Below the pieces are notes generated by a model. That model did no database searches, was not told the DNA's origin, and was given only the letters and a program-made list of their open reading frames with translations. This document shows positions 7,517 through 8,503 of a DNA stretch of 8,503 nucleotides, one piece after another. The translations under genes were made by a program, and so were the position numbers. The DNA lies in contig JAHDHM010000133.1 in NCBI GenBank assembly GCA_020631315.1, positions 1 to 8,503 on the forward strand, written 5' to 3'. The stretch is from Acidimicrobiales bacterium (GTDB lineage Bacteria; Actinomycetota; Acidimicrobiia; Acidimicrobiales; Poriferisodaliceae). Each line of letters opens with the position of its first letter. Positions within the stretch are counted from its first letter, which is position 1.

Positions 7517-8503
7517 TGGCAACTGATCCGAACCGTTGGACGCTGAAGACCCACGAGGCCGTGTCGGCGGCGATCGCTGCCGCACGTGAGGCCTCGAATC
7601 CCGAAGTCACCCCTGACCACCTGCTGCGGGCGCTCATCGAGCAGCCCGAAGGTGTCGTGCTTCCCCTCGTCACCCGTCTCGGCCTCGCACCGCTGACGTT
7701 GCGCAACCGGGCCGACGAGGTACTCGACGCGCTGCCGCGCAGCTACGGCGGCAGCGACCCCGAGATCTCTCGTGGCCTCCGCCGCGTCCTCGAGGACGCC
7801 GATCAGAGCCGTGTCGAGCTCGGCGACGAGTACCTCTCGACCGAGCACCTCATCGTCGCGATGGCCCGCTCGGGTCGTCGTGATGAGTCGGCCTGGCTCG
7901 ACGTCGATCGATCCGACGTGCTCGAGGCGCTGCGCGAGGTGCGCGGATCGCACCGCGTCACCTCCAAGGAGCCCGAGTCGACCTTCCAGGCGCTCGAGAA
8001 GTTCGGTACGGACCTCACCGAGGCCGCTCGCCACGGTCGTCTCGATCCCGTCATCGGGCGCGACGACGAGATCCGTCGCGCCATCCAGGTCCTGTCCCGT
8101 CGGACCAAGAACAACCCTGTCCTCATCGGTGAGCCCGGCGTCGGCAAGACCGCCATCGCCGAAGGCCTCGCCCGCCGCATCGCCGAGGGCGATGTGCCCG
8201 AGAGCTTGAAGCACAAGCGACTCATCGCCCTCGATCTCACGGCGATGGTCGCGGGCGCAAAGTTCCGTGGCGAGTTCGAGGAGCGTCTCCAGTCGGTGCT
8301 CAACGAGATCAAGGAGTCCGACGGCGAGGTCATCACCTTCGTCGACGAGCTCCACACCATCGTCGGCGCAGGCGCCGGTGGCGACAGCGCCATGGACGCC
8401 GGCAACATGTTGAAGCCGATGCTGGCCCGCGGCGAGCTGCGCATGATCGGCGCCACCACCCTCGACGAGTATCGCCAGCACATCGAGAAGGACCCGGCGC
8501 TCG
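7516..8503 (+). CDS. clpB: Protein disaggregase ClpB (3' end outside window)
   Basis: The first 329 residues of the AAA+ disaggregase ClpB, which threads proteins out of aggregates for refolding by the DnaK system; the family is about 850-870 residues. The N-domain with two Clp_N repeats covers about residues 10-150 ([14 protein letters not shown]... and [15 protein letters not shown]). The first AAA+ module starts near 160 with [20 protein letters not shown]. Walker A is GEPGVGKT (205-212) and Walker B is VITFVDEL (272-279, Asp277 and Glu278), followed by HTIVGAG and the sensor region [11 protein letters not shown]. Pore loop 1 reads [12 protein letters not shown], with Phe250 where E. coli has Tyr251, a conservative aromatic change. 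ClpB is favoured over ClpC by the N-terminus and by its place after the dnaK operon; the middle domain that would settle this lies outside the window. Repression by HspR is probable. Confidence 0.96.
   Translation, partial: MATDPNRWTLKTHEAVSAAIAAAREASNPEVTPDHLLRALIEQPEGVVLPLVTRLGLAPLTLRNRADEVLDALPRSYGGSDPEISRGLRRVLEDADQSRVELGDEYLSTEHLIVAMARSGRRDESAWLDVDRSDVLEALREVRGSHRVTSKEPESTFQALEKFGTDLTEAARHGRLDPVIGRDDEIRRAIQVLSRRTKNNPVLIGEPGVGKTAIAEGLARRIAEGDVPESLKHKRLIALDLTAMVAGAKFRGEFEERLQSVLNEIKESDGEVITFVDELHTIVGAGAGGDSAMDAGNMLKPMLARGELRMIGATTLDEYRQHIEKDPAL

Overview
The window is high-GC, densely packed chromosomal DNA that looks like an actinobacterium. The evidence is the dnaK-grpE-dnaJ-hspR gene order with a MerR-type HspR repressor, a Gram-positive type DnaK, frequent GTG starts with 4-bp stop/start overlaps, leaderless-looking promoters, and an EtfD-like membrane iron-sulfur oxidoreductase of the mycobacterial kind. 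A deep-branching high-GC group such as Acidimicrobiia is possible, but I cannot prove this without a search.

Layout. Positions 1-1480 (minus strand, 3' end outside the window) encode the N-terminal 493 residues of an EtfD-like protein: a membrane domain, two 4Fe-4S clusters and the start of a cysteine-rich CCG domain. Upstream of it lie two tandem 43-nt hairpin-forming repeats (1524-1610), then a minus-strand gene for a stand-alone cyclic-nucleotide-binding domain protein (1620-2042) with a leaderless-looking promoter. Divergently on the plus strand follow an unusual winged-helix regulator with what looks like a shortened pseudo-receiver (2118-2666) and a PII signalling protein (2728-3069) with no amtB or glnD beside it.

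The right half is a heat-shock chaperone region. A strong sigma-70-type promoter at about 3161-3189 carries a HAIR-like (HspR operator) site and further inverted repeats. It leads through a structured leader of about 130 nt into dnaK (3328-5154), grpE (5151-5681), a zinc-finger-less dnaJ (5774-6718), hspR (6729-7118) and a small single-span membrane protein of unknown function (7115-7438). After a 77-nt gap holding a second HAIR-like site and an extended -10 promoter, clpB starts at 7516, apparently leaderless, and runs off the right end.

How it works together: DnaK, GrpE, the J protein and ClpB form the protein disaggregation and refolding machine. By analogy with Streptomyces, HspR should repress both the dnaK operon and clpB, closing a feedback loop. 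No new defence or mobile system is visible. The items most worth checking are the regulatory structures: the dnaK leader hairpins, mutually exclusive hairpins at the grpE/dnaJ junction, stacked operators at dnaK and clpB, and the covarying repeat pair. Two gene-level oddities are the class-B J protein in the dnaK operon and the membrane protein coupled to hspR.
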